A stretch of DNA of 64,000 bases from Nonomuraea glycinis (lineage in GTDB: Bacteria; Actinomycetota; Actinomycetes; Streptosporangiales; Streptosporangiaceae), in assembly GCF_014646515.1 (NCBI RefSeq), contig NZ_BMNK01000026.1, forward strand, positions 1 through 64,000. Direction: 5' to 3'. Below are positions 32,811 through 41,481 of the stretch, in pieces. Position numbers and translations under genes: made by a program. The notes under the pieces were generated by a model. It saw only the letters and a list, made by a program, of their open reading frames with translations, had not been told where the DNA came from and searched no databases. Position 1 is the stretch's first letter. Every line of letters begins with the position of its first letter.

Positions 32811-33129
32811 ACGTGGCCGCCGCGCCGGTGGCCGCGTCGCTGTTGCCGCTGCTCCACAGCACGACGCCGACGGCCAGCGCCGCCACCAGCAGCGCGATCC
32901 CGCCCACGACGATCAGCCACCACCAGCCCGACCGCGGCTGCTTCGCCTCGTAGACGGGCACGTCGGGGAGCATGTCAGGGGTGTACGGCAGGCGTTGCGT
33001 GTGGGCGGGGTCAAGCGACCCGGCGTGCGGGGCCGGGGGTGCCGGCTGCTGCTGGGGCATGCCGTTCCGGGGAACCATGATGGTCTGGTCTGGATCGGGC
33101 TGCTCTGGATCCATGAACCCTTCAACCAT
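32797..33129 (-). CDS. Small single-pass membrane protein with a Pro-rich N-terminus
   Basis: The 110-residue product has a soluble Pro/Gln-rich N-terminal half (MPQQQPAPPAPHAG) and one strong transmembrane segment (about 69-92, WWWLIVVGGIALLVAALAVG), then a short outside tail. This resembles small actinobacterial anchor proteins of unknown role. ATG 33114 is an alternative start with a better ribosome-binding site. It overlaps the convergent upstream gene by 14 nt. Confidence 0.6.
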   Translation of the reverse strand: MVEGFMDPEQPDPDQTIMVPRNGMPQQQPAPPAPHAGSLDPAHTQRLPYTPDMLPDVPVYEAKQPRSGWWWLIVVGGIALLVAALAVGVVLWSSGNSDAATGAAATFTPG

Positions 33130-33169
33130 GAGTGGATATTTCAGTTAACACTGCCACATTTACGGCGAG

Positions 33170-33709
33170 TCAGCCCTGACCGCCGTACGGCGGCTGGGGT
33201 GGCCGACCATATGGCTGCTGCCCCGGCAGCGGCTGTCCATGCGGCTGTGGACCGCCGGGCTGTTGTCCGTACGGCTGCGGGCCGCTGGGCTGCTGTGCGT
33301 ACGGCTGCGGACTGCTGGGCTGCTGTGCGTACGGCTGCGGACTGCCGGGCTGCTGTGCGTACGGCTGCGGACTGCTGGGCTGTTGTCCGTACGGCTGCCA
33401 GGCCGGTGGCTGTGGCTGGGCGGCCGGGCGGCGGGCGACCACGCCCCAGATCAGCAGAGTGATCCCTGTGAGGCTGAGCACGGTCATGAGCAGCGACATG
33501 ACCGCGATGACGGTGTAGCCGTCCCTGGGAGACATGGACGCGAGAAGGATGGCCTGCCCGACCTGTGCCAGGGCGCTCAGCAGAAGCGCGACGCAGCCCA
33601 GCATGCCGATGATCGCCGCGCGCCCATGGGTGCGCCGTGCCATCGCGGTCACCACGATGCCGATGACGGGCACCAGGCACAGGAGGGAGGGGATCAGATA
33701 GCTCAACAT
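33170..33709 (-). CDS. Four-helix membrane protein with a QPYAQQPSSP repeat tail
   Basis: The 179-residue product has about three to four hydrophobic helices in the first 95 residues, as in DUF4190-type small membrane proteins, followed by a Pro/Gln/Tyr-rich cytoplasmic tail of decapeptides (QPYAQQPSSP and variants). The start at 33709 gives a hydrophobic N-terminus; the upstream open frame is a shadow of the NhaA gene. Pro-rich tails of this kind occur in actinobacterial polar or septal proteins, but no function can be assigned. Confidence 0.7.
   Translation of the reverse strand: MLSYLIPSLLCLVPVIGIVVTAMARRTHGRAAIIGMLGCVALLLSALAQVGQAILLASMSPRDGYTVIAVMSLLMTVLSLTGITLLIWGVVARRPAAQPQPPAWQPYGQQPSSPQPYAQQPGSPQPYAQQPSSPQPYAQQPSGPQPYGQQPGGPQPHGQPLPGQQPYGRPPQPPYGGQG
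33241..33390. repeat. Five 30-bp coding repeats (decapeptide tail)
   Basis: Units at 33241, 33271, 33301, 33331 and 33361 are each 30 bp and near identical (ACGGCTGCGGACTGCTGGGC core). Each encodes one decapeptide of the tail on the minus strand, so copy number can change without a frameshift. Confidence 0.9.
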
Positions 33710-33740
33710 CTTGCGGGAGGTCTCCAGACGGTGGGGCGAC

Positions 33741-35540
33741 TTACGGTTGTCGGGGCCGCGCTTCATCCACCGCCTTGCTGATCGACTCCAGGTCCAGCCC
33801 GCCCTGATAGCGAACGCCGTTGATGAAGAGCGTGGGGGTGCCGCGCACGCCGCTCGCGCGGCCCGACGCCTCGTCCCTGCCGACCCTGGTCTGGTGGCGG
33901 TGAATCTCGGACCACGGGTCGACATCGAGCTGGTCGGCATAGCGGCCGAGGTCCTCGTCGGTGAGGAAGCGCTGGTTGTCGAAGAGGATGTCGTGCATCT
34001 CCCAGAACCTGCCGGAGTCGGCGGCCGCCTGCGCGGCCATCGCGGCGGGCACGGCACGGGGGTGCAGGGTGCGCAGCGGGAAGTGCCTGAAGACGATCCG
34101 CAGGTCCTTGTGCCGCTGGCGCAGCGTCTCAAGGATGGGGTGCAGCCGCCCGCAGTAGGGGCATTCGAAGTCTCCGTACTCGACGAGGGTGACGGCCGCC
34201 TTCTTCGGCCCGCGGATGTGGTCGTCCGGCCCGACGGGCTCGCTGAGCAGCACGGGCAGCTCTTCCTCGGGCTCGGCGTCCGGCGGGGCGCAGACGCCGC
34301 CCCGGTCCCAGGCCATCCGGAAGACGATCCAGCCGAGCAGCGCCGCCAGCAGCGACCCGACCAGGATGCCGATCTTGGCCTCACTGTGCAGGCGCGGGTC
34401 CTCGAAGGCCAGGTCCACGATGAACAGCGCGACCGTGAACCCGATGCCGGACACCGCCGCGCCGCCCAGGAGCTGGCCCCACACCAGGTTGCCGGGCAGG
34501 ACGCCCCAGTTGAGCCTGAGCGGCAGCCAGGTGCCGATGGTGATGCCGATGAGCTTGCCGGCCAGCAGGCCGACCGCCACGCCGATGGCGATGGGCGAGG
34601 TGGCGGCGTTGCGCAGCGTCTCGGCGTCCAGCCGGATCCCGGCGTTGGCCAGCGCGAAGATGGGCACGATGACGAACGCGGTCCACGGGTGGAGCCGCAT
34701 CTGCAGCCGTTCGTTGACGGAGACGGCCATCCGCACCAGCCGGGTGGCCTGGGCCGCCGCCGCGGGGCTGGGGGAGCTGGTGAACTCCTGCACCGCCTCG
34801 CCGGCCCGCAGCAGCTTGTGGTCGCTGGGCGCGTACACGAACACCAGGACGCCCAGCGCGATGCCCACCAGGGTGGGATGCACGCCGCTCTCCAGCGTCG
34901 CCAGCCACAGCCCGAACCCCAGCACGATGTACGCGGGCGCGCGCCAGATCTTCAGCCAGCGCAGCGTCATGATCGCGGCCAGCAGGGCGGCGGCGGTGAT
35001 CAGTGAGGGGATCGACAGGCTCTCCGTGTAGAAGATCGCCACGACCATGATGGCCAGGATGTCGTCCACGATGGCCAGCGTGAGCAGGAACGCCCTGAGC
35101 GGCTCGGGACAGCGGGCGCCCACCACGGCCAGCAGGCCGAGCACGAACGCGGTGTCGGTGGCGATCGGCACGCCCCAGCCGACGGCGCCGGGCCCGCCCG
35201 CGTTGAAGGCGAGGTAGATGGCGGCGGGGACGAGCAGCCCGCCGAGCGCCGCGATGGCGGGCACCGCGATCAGCCGCCGGTCCCGCAACTGGCCCATCCG
35301 CACCTCGTACGAGACTTCCAGCCCGATGACGAAGAAGAAGAGCGTCATCAGCCCGTCGTTGACCCAGTGGCGCAGGTCGAGGGAGAAGGAGGCGTCGCCG
35401 AAGGACAGCCCCATGCTGGTGTGCCAGAAGGCCTCGTAGGTCTCGCTCCAGGGGGAGTTGGCCCAGAGCATCGCCAGGACCGTCGCGGCGAGCAACACGG
35501 TGGTGCTGCTCGCCTCGTTCTTGAAAAATCCCCGCAACAT
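33741..35540 (-). CDS. nhaA: NhaA-type Na+/H+ antiporter fused to a DsbA-like thioredoxin domain
   Basis: The 599-residue protein has a full NhaA domain (about 1-415) with eleven or so helices, including the ion-binding Asp pair in ATDTAFVLG and LAIVDDILAIMVVAIF. A hydrophilic linker leads to a C-terminal thioredoxin-fold domain (about 445-595) with CPYC in GDFECPYCGRLHP and the cis-Pro loop GVRGTPTLFING. NhaA alone is about 390-440 residues. NhaA-thioredoxin fusions are known in actinobacteria; which side of the membrane the CPYC domain faces cannot be read here. The ATG has a weak ribosome-binding site. Confidence 0.92.
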   Translation of the reverse strand: MLRGFFKNEASSTTVLLAATVLAMLWANSPWSETYEAFWHTSMGLSFGDASFSLDLRHWVNDGLMTLFFFVIGLEVSYEVRMGQLRDRRLIAVPAIAALGGLLVPAAIYLAFNAGGPGAVGWGVPIATDTAFVLGLLAVVGARCPEPLRAFLLTLAIVDDILAIMVVAIFYTESLSIPSLITAAALLAAIMTLRWLKIWRAPAYIVLGFGLWLATLESGVHPTLVGIALGVLVFVYAPSDHKLLRAGEAVQEFTSSPSPAAAAQATRLVRMAVSVNERLQMRLHPWTAFVIVPIFALANAGIRLDAETLRNAATSPIAIGVAVGLLAGKLIGITIGTWLPLRLNWGVLPGNLVWGQLLGGAAVSGIGFTVALFIVDLAFEDPRLHSEAKIGILVGSLLAALLGWIVFRMAWDRGGVCAPPDAEPEEELPVLLSEPVGPDDHIRGPKKAAVTLVEYGDFECPYCGRLHPILETLRQRHKDLRIVFRHFPLRTLHPRAVPAAMAAQAAADSGRFWEMHDILFDNQRFLTDEDLGRYADQLDVDPWSEIHRHQTRVGRDEASGRASGVRGTPTLFINGVRYQGGLDLESISKAVDEARPRQP

Positions 35541-35607
35541 GGTTCTTTCCGCCCCCTTAGTCCCTCGATCTTAGAGGGCGTTCACCGGGAGCAGAGAAGG
35601 GCGGCAG

Positions 35608-35638
35608 GGGCGCGCGGGAGGGCAGGTCCCGCGCGCCC
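35608..35638 (-). terminator. Terminator after the Dyp peroxidase gene
   Basis: Perfect 12-bp arms (GGGCGCGCGGGA / TCCCGCGCGCCC) with a 7-nt loop lie 6 nt past the Dyp stop on the minus strand. Confidence 0.75.
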
Positions 35639-35643
35639 CGGGA

Positions 35644-37014
35644 TCACAGTGCGCGCAGGTAGGCCAGGGAGGGCATGAAGAAGTACTCGCCGCCCTTCAT
35701 GGTGACGGTCTGGGCCACCTGGCGCTGTGGCGGCGACATTCCGGGCTTGCCCCACGCCTTGGGGAAGGTGACCTTGATGTCCCGTTCGCCCTGGCCGATG
35801 ATCGGGTCGTGGCCGGTGCCGAAGACCTCGAAGCCGGGGTTGTTCGCCCAGTTCTGCTGGGTGAACTCGAACTGGTCCTGAAGGCTGCTGTTGAACGCCA
35901 TGAACAGCAGGCCCACCTCACCGCTGGGGCGCGACTGCGGCGGTGCGTCGTCCCACGGGTCGTCGTCGCGCTGCCCGTACGTCTGACCGCGCCTGGCCAT
36001 GATCACGTTGCGGCTGTGCGAGCGCGGGTTGGTCTTCCTGACGTGGCCGCTGAACGGGCACTTGCCACCCTCGTCGGCGTCGAAGGTGAAGTCGTTGACG
36101 ACCGTGCCGCCGCCCGCCTCGCCGTGCAGGGTGACGGGGGTGCCGTCCTTGAAGCGGCCGACGAGCATGGCGCCCGCGCGGGCGCGGTCGGCGTCCTCCA
36201 GGTCGAGGTCGTCGGCCAGCTCCTGCTCGATCTCCTTGAAGGCGCGGACGTTCTGCTCCAGCTTGCGGAAGACGAAGTAGCTGCCGAAGTGGGTCCCGGG
36301 ATCGGCCGCCAGCGGGTCGGCGACCAGGACGTTGCTCAGCGGGAACGCCGGATCCCAATGCTCCCTGGGCTCCTTGTCCACCTCGTCCTTCAGGAACAGC
36401 GGCTGGCTGCGGCCGTCGACGTAACCGAAGTGCTCGATGCCGTCGCCCGCCGGGTTGCGCATGCCCTGCCCCGTCTCCTCGCCCAGCAGCCTGGCGCTGG
36501 GGGGCAGGTCGCGGATCAGCTCCCTGCGCAGCGCCTCGACCGGCTCGCGCTCGGCGGCGCCGATGAGGATGACGGCGTGGATCTCCCGCTGGTAGGCCTT
36601 GTCCCACTCCTCGACCGGCGGGTCCTGGACCTCGGCGACGCGGCGCTTCATGCCGTCGCGGAAGGCCGGGTCACCGAACAGGCGCATGTCCTCGACCGGG
36701 TGACCGAGGTCGCGGTAGCCGGCCTTGCTGATGCCGAGGCCCACGTAGGGGGTGCCCTGGCGGCCCTTCGTGGTGAAGTCCCGGACCTCTTCGAGGTGCC
36801 GGCGCGCCGACTTCATCTTCGTCTCGGCGATTTTCCGGAGATAGCGCCGGCCCGCCGTGATGTCGTTGAAACGGACGAACAGCACGGACAGGTGCTCGCG
36901 TACGTGCGCCTTCAGAATGTTCGGCTGCAGGTTGTCGAGCATCTTCTTGGTGTCCGCGTCGAGCGTGGCCGAATCCCAGGCCAAGGGTTGTTCGCTGGTC
37001 AGATCGACTGGCAT
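35644..37014 (-). CDS. Dyp-type haem peroxidase
   Basis: The 456-residue protein has the GxxDG motif in FGYVDGRSQPLF (distal Asp), and late PFSGHVRKTNPRSH carries a likely proximal haem ligand His. It ends with GGEYFFMPSLAYLRAL, typical of the large cytoplasmic class. No Tat signal is seen, so it is not the secreted class, and there is no encapsulin gene. The start at 37014 (MPVDLTSEQPLAWD) is preferred to one 35 codons upstream. It oxidises dyes or phenolic substrates with peroxide; the natural substrate is unknown. Confidence 0.9.
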   Translation of the reverse strand: MPVDLTSEQPLAWDSATLDADTKKMLDNLQPNILKAHVREHLSVLFVRFNDITAGRRYLRKIAETKMKSARRHLEEVRDFTTKGRQGTPYVGLGISKAGYRDLGHPVEDMRLFGDPAFRDGMKRRVAEVQDPPVEEWDKAYQREIHAVILIGAAEREPVEALRRELIRDLPPSARLLGEETGQGMRNPAGDGIEHFGYVDGRSQPLFLKDEVDKEPREHWDPAFPLSNVLVADPLAADPGTHFGSYFVFRKLEQNVRAFKEIEQELADDLDLEDADRARAGAMLVGRFKDGTPVTLHGEAGGGTVVNDFTFDADEGGKCPFSGHVRKTNPRSHSRNVIMARRGQTYGQRDDDPWDDAPPQSRPSGEVGLLFMAFNSSLQDQFEFTQQNWANNPGFEVFGTGHDPIIGQGERDIKVTFPKAWGKPGMSPPQRQVAQTVTMKGGEYFFMPSLAYLRAL

Positions 37015-37179
37015 CGCCGAGTGTCCTCTCCCCGTGTTCCGGTGGTTTCCCGGGCCCCCGGTCGCACCGGCACGGGGTGTCAGCAGCGTTCGACCCACGT
37101 TCAGCGGTGCGTCCCACATCTATGACTGCGATTCTGGGGCGTCGGTTCTCAACACGAGGATTTTTCTGAAAAGCGCGTT

Positions 37180-37674
37180 CTACGGCTCCAGGGCGCGCAG
37201 GTAGGCGGCCGCGTCGTCGACCCGATCCTCGGTGAACACGCGAATGCCCGCGCCCTCCAGCAGCGCGGTCGTCACGCCCTGACCAGCGGTGCGCCGGCCG
37301 CTGAACGTACCGTCATAGATCGTCAGGGCGCCGCACGACGGGCTGCCCTCCTTCAGCACCGCGAGCCGGGTGCCGCAGGCGCGGGCGGCCTCCAGCGCGG
37401 CCCGCGCGCCCGACACGAACGCGGCCGTGACGTCGGAGCCGTCGGCGGCGAGCACGCGGGCCGCCCCGGACAGCACCGCCGCGCCGCCCGCCCCGCCCTC
37501 GATCTCCGCGGCGGGCCGCGGAATGCCCAGCCCGCCCTCGACCTCAGGGCAGAACGGCACCAGCCGGCCCTCCCGCAGCCAGGCGGCGAGCCGCTCGTCG
37601 GAGCTGGTCTTGGCGCCGCCGTCAAAGCGGACCCGCCGGCCCATCAGGCAGGCGCTGACGAGGATCCTTTCCAC
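37180..37674 (-). CDS. DUF523 family protein
   Basis: This 164-residue protein has the two conserved Cys-rich segments: VSACLMGRRVRFDG at the start and LKEGSPSCG in the middle, plus PFCPEVEGGLGIPR. The family (YbbK-like) is of unknown function, often described as a putative thiol- or tRNA-modification-related protein. The start is GTG, with TAGGAT (37687-37682) placed 7 nt upstream, so it is likely leaderless. Confidence 0.9.
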   Translation of the reverse strand: MERILVSACLMGRRVRFDGGAKTSSDERLAAWLREGRLVPFCPEVEGGLGIPRPAAEIEGGAGGAAVLSGAARVLAADGSDVTAAFVSGARAALEAARACGTRLAVLKEGSPSCGALTIYDGTFSGRRTAGQGVTTALLEGAGIRVFTEDRVDDAAAYLRALEP

Positions 37675-37748
37675 GCCTTCGATCCTACGAGCGCCGCGGT
37701 GCCGGACGGGATCGAGGGCGACCCGGCCGGGCGATAGCCTTCTCCCCG

Positions 37749-38114
37749 ATGAACACCACCGTCGCCACGATCGTCATCGTCGGCTCGCTGCTGCTCGCGC
37801 TGGCGAGCCTGATCACCGCGATCCGCGACCGGACCATGGGCATGATCCTGCTCGTCTCGTTCGCCGTGCTCGAAGTGGCCATCCTGGTCCAGGCCGGCCT
37901 GGTGATCGCGGCCGTGGCCGGCGGGCAGGAGGCGGCCGGCGGCGCCGCCACGCTGTTCGGCTACCTCGCCGGGGTGGCCCTCATCCCGGTCGCGGGCGTC
38001 GGGCTGGCGCTGGCCGAGCGGAGCAGGTGGGGCCCGGCGATCCTGGTCGTGGCCGGGTTCGCCGTCGCGGTGATGACGGGGCGGCTGCTGCAGATCTGGC
38101 AGGGGGCTGGGTGA
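37749..38114 (+). CDS. Small four-helix membrane protein
   Basis: The 121-residue product is almost wholly hydrophobic with four helices (about 5-22, 29-57, 67-86, 93-112) and no charged core. A TAGCCT box 8 nt upstream suggests a near-leaderless transcript. The stop overlaps the GTG of the next gene by 4 nt, so the pair probably forms a two-component membrane unit. The family is not recognised. Confidence 0.65.
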   Translation: MNTTVATIVIVGSLLLALASLITAIRDRTMGMILLVSFAVLEVAILVQAGLVIAAVAGGQEAAGGAATLFGYLAGVALIPVAGVGLALAERSRWGPAILVVAGFAVAVMTGRLLQIWQGAG

Positions 38115-38488
38115 GCGACGCGCTCGGCGCGGGGCCCGGCCGCGCGCTCATCGCCGTCTACGGGCTGTTCGCGCTCGCCGCGGGGGCGCGCGCCACCGTG
38201 CAGATCCTCACCAGGTTCGGCGAGGCGCCGCTGGCGTACACGCTGTCGGCGTTCGCCGCGCTGGTCTACGTGCTGCTCACCGTCGCCCTCGCGCGCGGGG
38301 CGCGCCGGGTGGCGCTCGTGGCGCTGGGCATCGAGCTGGCCGGGGTGCTCGTCATCGGCACGGTCAGCCTGCTCGTCCCGGCGGCCTTCCCCGACGACAC
38401 CGTCTGGTCGGGCTTCGGCAGCGGCTACCTGTACATTCCCCTGGTGCTGCCCCTCGTGGGCCTCTACTGGCTGCTGCGCCGACGTTAA
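38111..38488 (+). CDS. Small four-helix membrane protein, partner of the preceding gene
   Basis: The 125-residue product has four hydrophobic segments and ends with a basic cluster (LLRRR). The GTG start overlaps the previous stop (GTGA). The start sequence SDALGAGPGRALIAVYGLFAL is the first part of the chain that is hydrophobic. Nothing identifies its activity. Confidence 0.65.
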   Translation: MSDALGAGPGRALIAVYGLFALAAGARATVQILTRFGEAPLAYTLSAFAALVYVLLTVALARGARRVALVALGIELAGVLVIGTVSLLVPAAFPDDTVWSGFGSGYLYIPLVLPLVGLYWLLRRR

Positions 38489-38519
38489 CGGCGCGATCGC
38501 AGGGGCAGCGATTACTTTC

Positions 38520-39164
38520 ATGAGTACGATCGAACACTCCGTAGACGTCAACGTCCCCGTCAAGGTCGCGTACGGCCAGTGGACCCAGTTCGAGAGCTTT
38601 CCGGAGTTCATGGAAGGCGTCGAATCCATCAAACAGGTCACCGACACGCGCACGTACTGGATCACCGAGATCGCCGGTGTGAAGCGCGAGTTCGAGGCCG
38701 AGATCACGGAGCAGCACCCGGACGAGCGCATCGCCTGGCGGTCGATCGACAAGCCGCACCAGTCGGGTGTGGTCACCTTCCACCGGCTCAACCCCGAGAC
38801 CACCAGGGTCACGCTCCAGATGGAGTACGACCCCGACGGGTTCGTCGAGAAGGCCGGCGACTGGCTGCAGATCGTCAAGCTGCGGGTCAAGGGTGACATG
38901 GAACGCTTCAAGACGTTCATCGAGTCGCGCGGCGGCGAGACCGGCGCGTGGCGCGGCGACGTGCCCGGCCCGCACCAGTACGGCCCCGGCAGCGGCGACC
39001 TGCCCGGCTCGCACCAGCCCGGCTCCAGCGGCGGGGTCACCGACCGGCCCGTGCCGCCCGGCACGATCGGCGGCGGCGGCTTCCCCCGGGAGGGCACGCT
39101 GCCGCCTCCCAGCCCGGTGTCGCCGCGCGACGAGCCGCCCCAGGCACCCCGGCCGGTCCTGTAG
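38520..39164 (+). CDS. SRPBCC (polyketide cyclase/dehydrase-like) protein with disordered tail
   Basis: The 214-residue protein has a START-like fold in residues 1-135 (EHSVDVNVPVKVAYGQWTQF, ESFPEFMEGVESIKQV, EYDPDGFVEKAGDWLQ), as in the coenzyme-Q-binding/COQ10 group, then a Gly/Pro-rich tail of 75 residues. The pocket could bind a hydrophobic ligand; nothing identifies which. It is downstream of two small membrane genes. Its stop region lies in a repeat that continues past the gene. Confidence 0.85.
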   Translation: MSTIEHSVDVNVPVKVAYGQWTQFESFPEFMEGVESIKQVTDTRTYWITEIAGVKREFEAEITEQHPDERIAWRSIDKPHQSGVVTFHRLNPETTRVTLQMEYDPDGFVEKAGDWLQIVKLRVKGDMERFKTFIESRGGETGAWRGDVPGPHQYGPGSGDLPGSHQPGSSGGVTDRPVPPGTIGGGGFPREGTLPPPSPVSPRDEPPQAPRPVL

Positions 39165-39254
39165 GTCACACGAAAGCCCTGAAGGGACCCTGGCCTGTAG
39201 ATCGCGCGAAAGCCCAGGGACCCCGGCCGGTCCTGTAGGTCACGCGAAAGCCCT
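39147..39254. repeat. Direct repeats at the SRPBCC gene end
   Basis: A 34-bp unit around the SRPBCC stop (39147-39180) recurs almost exactly at 39221-39254, with a degenerate copy at 39185-39215. Each copy ends in CGAAAGCCC, the left arm of the terminator that follows the third copy. Confidence 0.85.
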
Positions 39255-39276
39255 CGGCGCTCGCCGGGGGCTTTCG
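39245..39276 (+). terminator. Terminator CGAAAGCCC...GGGCTTTCG
   Basis: The left arm belongs to the third repeat and pairs with GGGGGCTTTCG at 39266-39276. Earlier repeat copies carry the left arm only. It ends the SRPBCC transcript. Confidence 0.75.
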
Positions 39277-39315
39277 TCATGCCTGGGAATAACTGTCCCT
39301 TTTCGGGGGCTGTTA

Positions 39316-39330
39316 GGATGTAATTCATCC
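39316..39330. promoter_or_regulatory. Palindrome GGATG-TAATT-CATCC before the MFS gene
   Basis: A perfect 5-bp inverted repeat with a TAATT spacer lies in an AT-rich stretch 32 nt before the MFS start. A second CAT-n6-ATG dyad follows. It may be an operator; no regulator gene is adjacent. Confidence 0.4.
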
Positions 39331-39361
39331 CATGATTTGATGAGTGGAGGACACTCCCGGC

Positions 39362-40582
39362 ATGACCGTGCTCACCCAAGCCCCACGAGGCAGAACCACG
39401 TCCCTCGCCTGGCTTCTCGTGCTCGGAATCGTCCTCGCCGCGCTCAACCTGCGCACCGCCGTGACCAGCGTCGGCCCGCTGCTCGACCAGCTGTCCACCG
39501 CGCTCGGCATGACCAGTGCCGGCGCCGGCCTGCTCACCACGCTACCGGTGCTGGCCTTCGCCACGGTCGGCGCGGTGACGCCCACGCTGGCCCGCCGCGT
39601 CGGCGAGCACCGGCTGCTGCTGCTCGCGCTGGTCACGCTCGGCGTCGGCATGCTCGTCCGGTCGCTCGTCGGCTCCGCGCCGGTGTTCCTGATCAGCAGC
39701 GCCGTCGCGCTGTCCGGCGGGGCCGTCGGCAACGTGCTCATCCCCACGCTGATCAAGCGCCACTTCCCGGCGCGCATCGGGATCATGACCACCGTCTACA
39801 CCACGGCGCTGGCCGTCGGCACCATGCTCGCCGCCGCGGCCACCGTGCCGATCGAGCGCGCGTCCGGCGACTGGCACATCGCGCTCGGCGTGTGGGCGGC
39901 GCTGGCCGCCGTCGCCGTCGTTCCCTGGCTCATGCTGCTGCGCAGTGAGCCGGAACGGCGCGCCGCCCAGTCGGAGTCCGGCATCCGCCGGCTCGCCAGG
40001 AGCAAGCTGGCCTGGACGGTCGCGATCTACTTCGGCACCCAGTCCATGATCGCCTACATCATGTTCGGCTGGCTCGCCACCATCCTCACCGACGGCGGCT
40101 ACACCCCTGACCGGGCCGGGGCGATCCTCGGCGCGTTCACCGCGCTGAACATCCCGGTCACCATCCTGGTGCCGGTCATCGCCTCGCGCTTCCGCGACCA
40201 GCGCCCCGTCGTCATCGGCCTCGTCGTGGCCTACGCCATCGGCTTCGCCGGGCTGTGGGCCGCGCCCGCCTCGACCGCGCTGGTCTGGGTGGGGTTCGTG
40301 GCGATCGGCATGGGCTCGTTCCCGCTGGCGCTCATGATGCTCGCGCTGCGCACCCGCACGCCCGAGGCGACCGCCGGCCTGTCCGCCTTCGGGCAGAGCG
40401 CCGGCTACCTCATCGCCGGCGCCGGGCCCCTCCTCGTGGGCGTGCTCCGGGAGACGAGCGGCGGCTGGGCGGTGCCGTACACGCTGATCTTCGCCGTGCT
40501 CCTCGTGCAGCTCCTGACCGGCCTGTACGCGGGACGCGAGCGTTATCTGGAGGACGAGCGGAAAGCGCCTCTGCCAGGATGA
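39362..40582 (+). CDS. CynX/NimT-type MFS transporter
   Basis: This 406-residue carrier has about 12 hydrophobic helices. The opening LAALNLRTAVTSVGPLLDQL is typical of the cyanate/nitroimidazole (CynX/NimT) branch of the major facilitator superfamily. ATG 39362 is preferred over GTG 39344, because GGAGG at 39346-39350 lies 11 nt upstream. Substrate is unknown; members export or import small organic anions. It stands next to an AlaX gene 4 nt downstream, which suggests one transcript. Confidence 0.85.
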   Translation: MTVLTQAPRGRTTSLAWLLVLGIVLAALNLRTAVTSVGPLLDQLSTALGMTSAGAGLLTTLPVLAFATVGAVTPTLARRVGEHRLLLLALVTLGVGMLVRSLVGSAPVFLISSAVALSGGAVGNVLIPTLIKRHFPARIGIMTTVYTTALAVGTMLAAAATVPIERASGDWHIALGVWAALAAVAVVPWLMLLRSEPERRAAQSESGIRRLARSKLAWTVAIYFGTQSMIAYIMFGWLATILTDGGYTPDRAGAILGAFTALNIPVTILVPVIASRFRDQRPVVIGLVVAYAIGFAGLWAAPASTALVWVGFVAIGMGSFPLALMMLALRTRTPEATAGLSAFGQSAGYLIAGAGPLLVGVLRETSGGWAVPYTLIFAVLLVQLLTGLYAGRERYLEDERKAPLPG

Positions 40583-40586
40583 CACC

Positions 40587-41417
40587 GTGAAATCGACAGT
40601 CGTCACCTTTCCCCACGGTCATGTCAGTGGCCGTGCCCAGATCGTCGGGTCCGTGCCGGTAGGGGGCCGGCACGGGCTCGTCGCCTCCGAGACGCCCTTC
40701 CACCCCCTCGACCACACCTGGCCCGACCAGCCCGCCGACCGCGGCGTCATCGGGGGCCTGCCCGTCCTCGACTGCGTGACGGGCGCGCGCGCCGCCGACG
40801 GCGAGATCCTCCTGGGCGGCGACATTCCGGTACGGCGCGGCGCGGACGGCTGGGACTGGCTGGTCGTGCACGTGACCGGCGACCCCCTGGCCGTCGGCGC
40901 CGAGGTGGAGCTGGAGGTCGATGCCGGCCACCGGGCCGCCCTGTCGGCCGGGCACACCGCCTGCCACCTCGCCGCCCTCGCGCTCAACGCGGCCCTGGCC
41001 GGGCGGTGGCGCAAGGAGGCGAGGCTCGACGCGCTCGGGCACCCCGACTTCGACCAGAGCGCGATCACCTCGTCGCGGATCACGCCGCACGCCAGCGCGG
41101 ACGAGTACCGGCTCGGCAAGTCGCTGCGCAAGAAGGGGTTCACCGCCGAAGGGCTGGACGTCGCCGAGGTCGGGCGCGAGGTGAACGAGCGGCTTCAGGC
41201 GTGGGTGACGGCCGGCGCCCCGGTCCGGATCGACGTGCCGGGCCCCGAGCTCACCGCCCGCCGCACCTGGCACTGCGCGCTGCCGGAGGGCGAGGCGTCG
41301 ATCCCGTGCGGCGGCACCCACGTGCGCGACGCCGCCGAGCTGGGCGGGGTGACGGTGGAGCTGATCCTGGACGGGGACGGGCAGTCGCTGTCCATGCGCA
41401 CCACCGTGACGCCTTGA
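40587..41417 (+). CDS. AlaX-type alanyl-tRNA trans-editing protein
   Basis: The 276-residue protein matches the editing (SAD) domain family. The zinc motif HTACH is in SAGHTACHLAALAL and the second Cys/His site is in IPCGGTHVRD. AlaX proteins hydrolyse Ser or Gly mischarged on tRNA-Ala in trans. A tRNA-Ala(GGC) gene begins 64 nt after the stop, so enzyme and its likely substrate are adjacent. A general metal-dependent hydrolase annotation is the alternative. It follows an MFS gene by 4 nt. Confidence 0.85.
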   Translation: MKSTVVTFPHGHVSGRAQIVGSVPVGGRHGLVASETPFHPLDHTWPDQPADRGVIGGLPVLDCVTGARAADGEILLGGDIPVRRGADGWDWLVVHVTGDPLAVGAEVELEVDAGHRAALSAGHTACHLAALALNAALAGRWRKEARLDALGHPDFDQSAITSSRITPHASADEYRLGKSLRKKGFTAEGLDVAEVGREVNERLQAWVTAGAPVRIDVPGPELTARRTWHCALPEGEASIPCGGTHVRDAAELGGVTVELILDGDGQSLSMRTTVTP

Positions 41418-41481
41418 GGGCCGCCCCGGGCGGGTGACGCGACGGTGCCAAGATTCCGATACACTTGGCGGCGCATCACAA

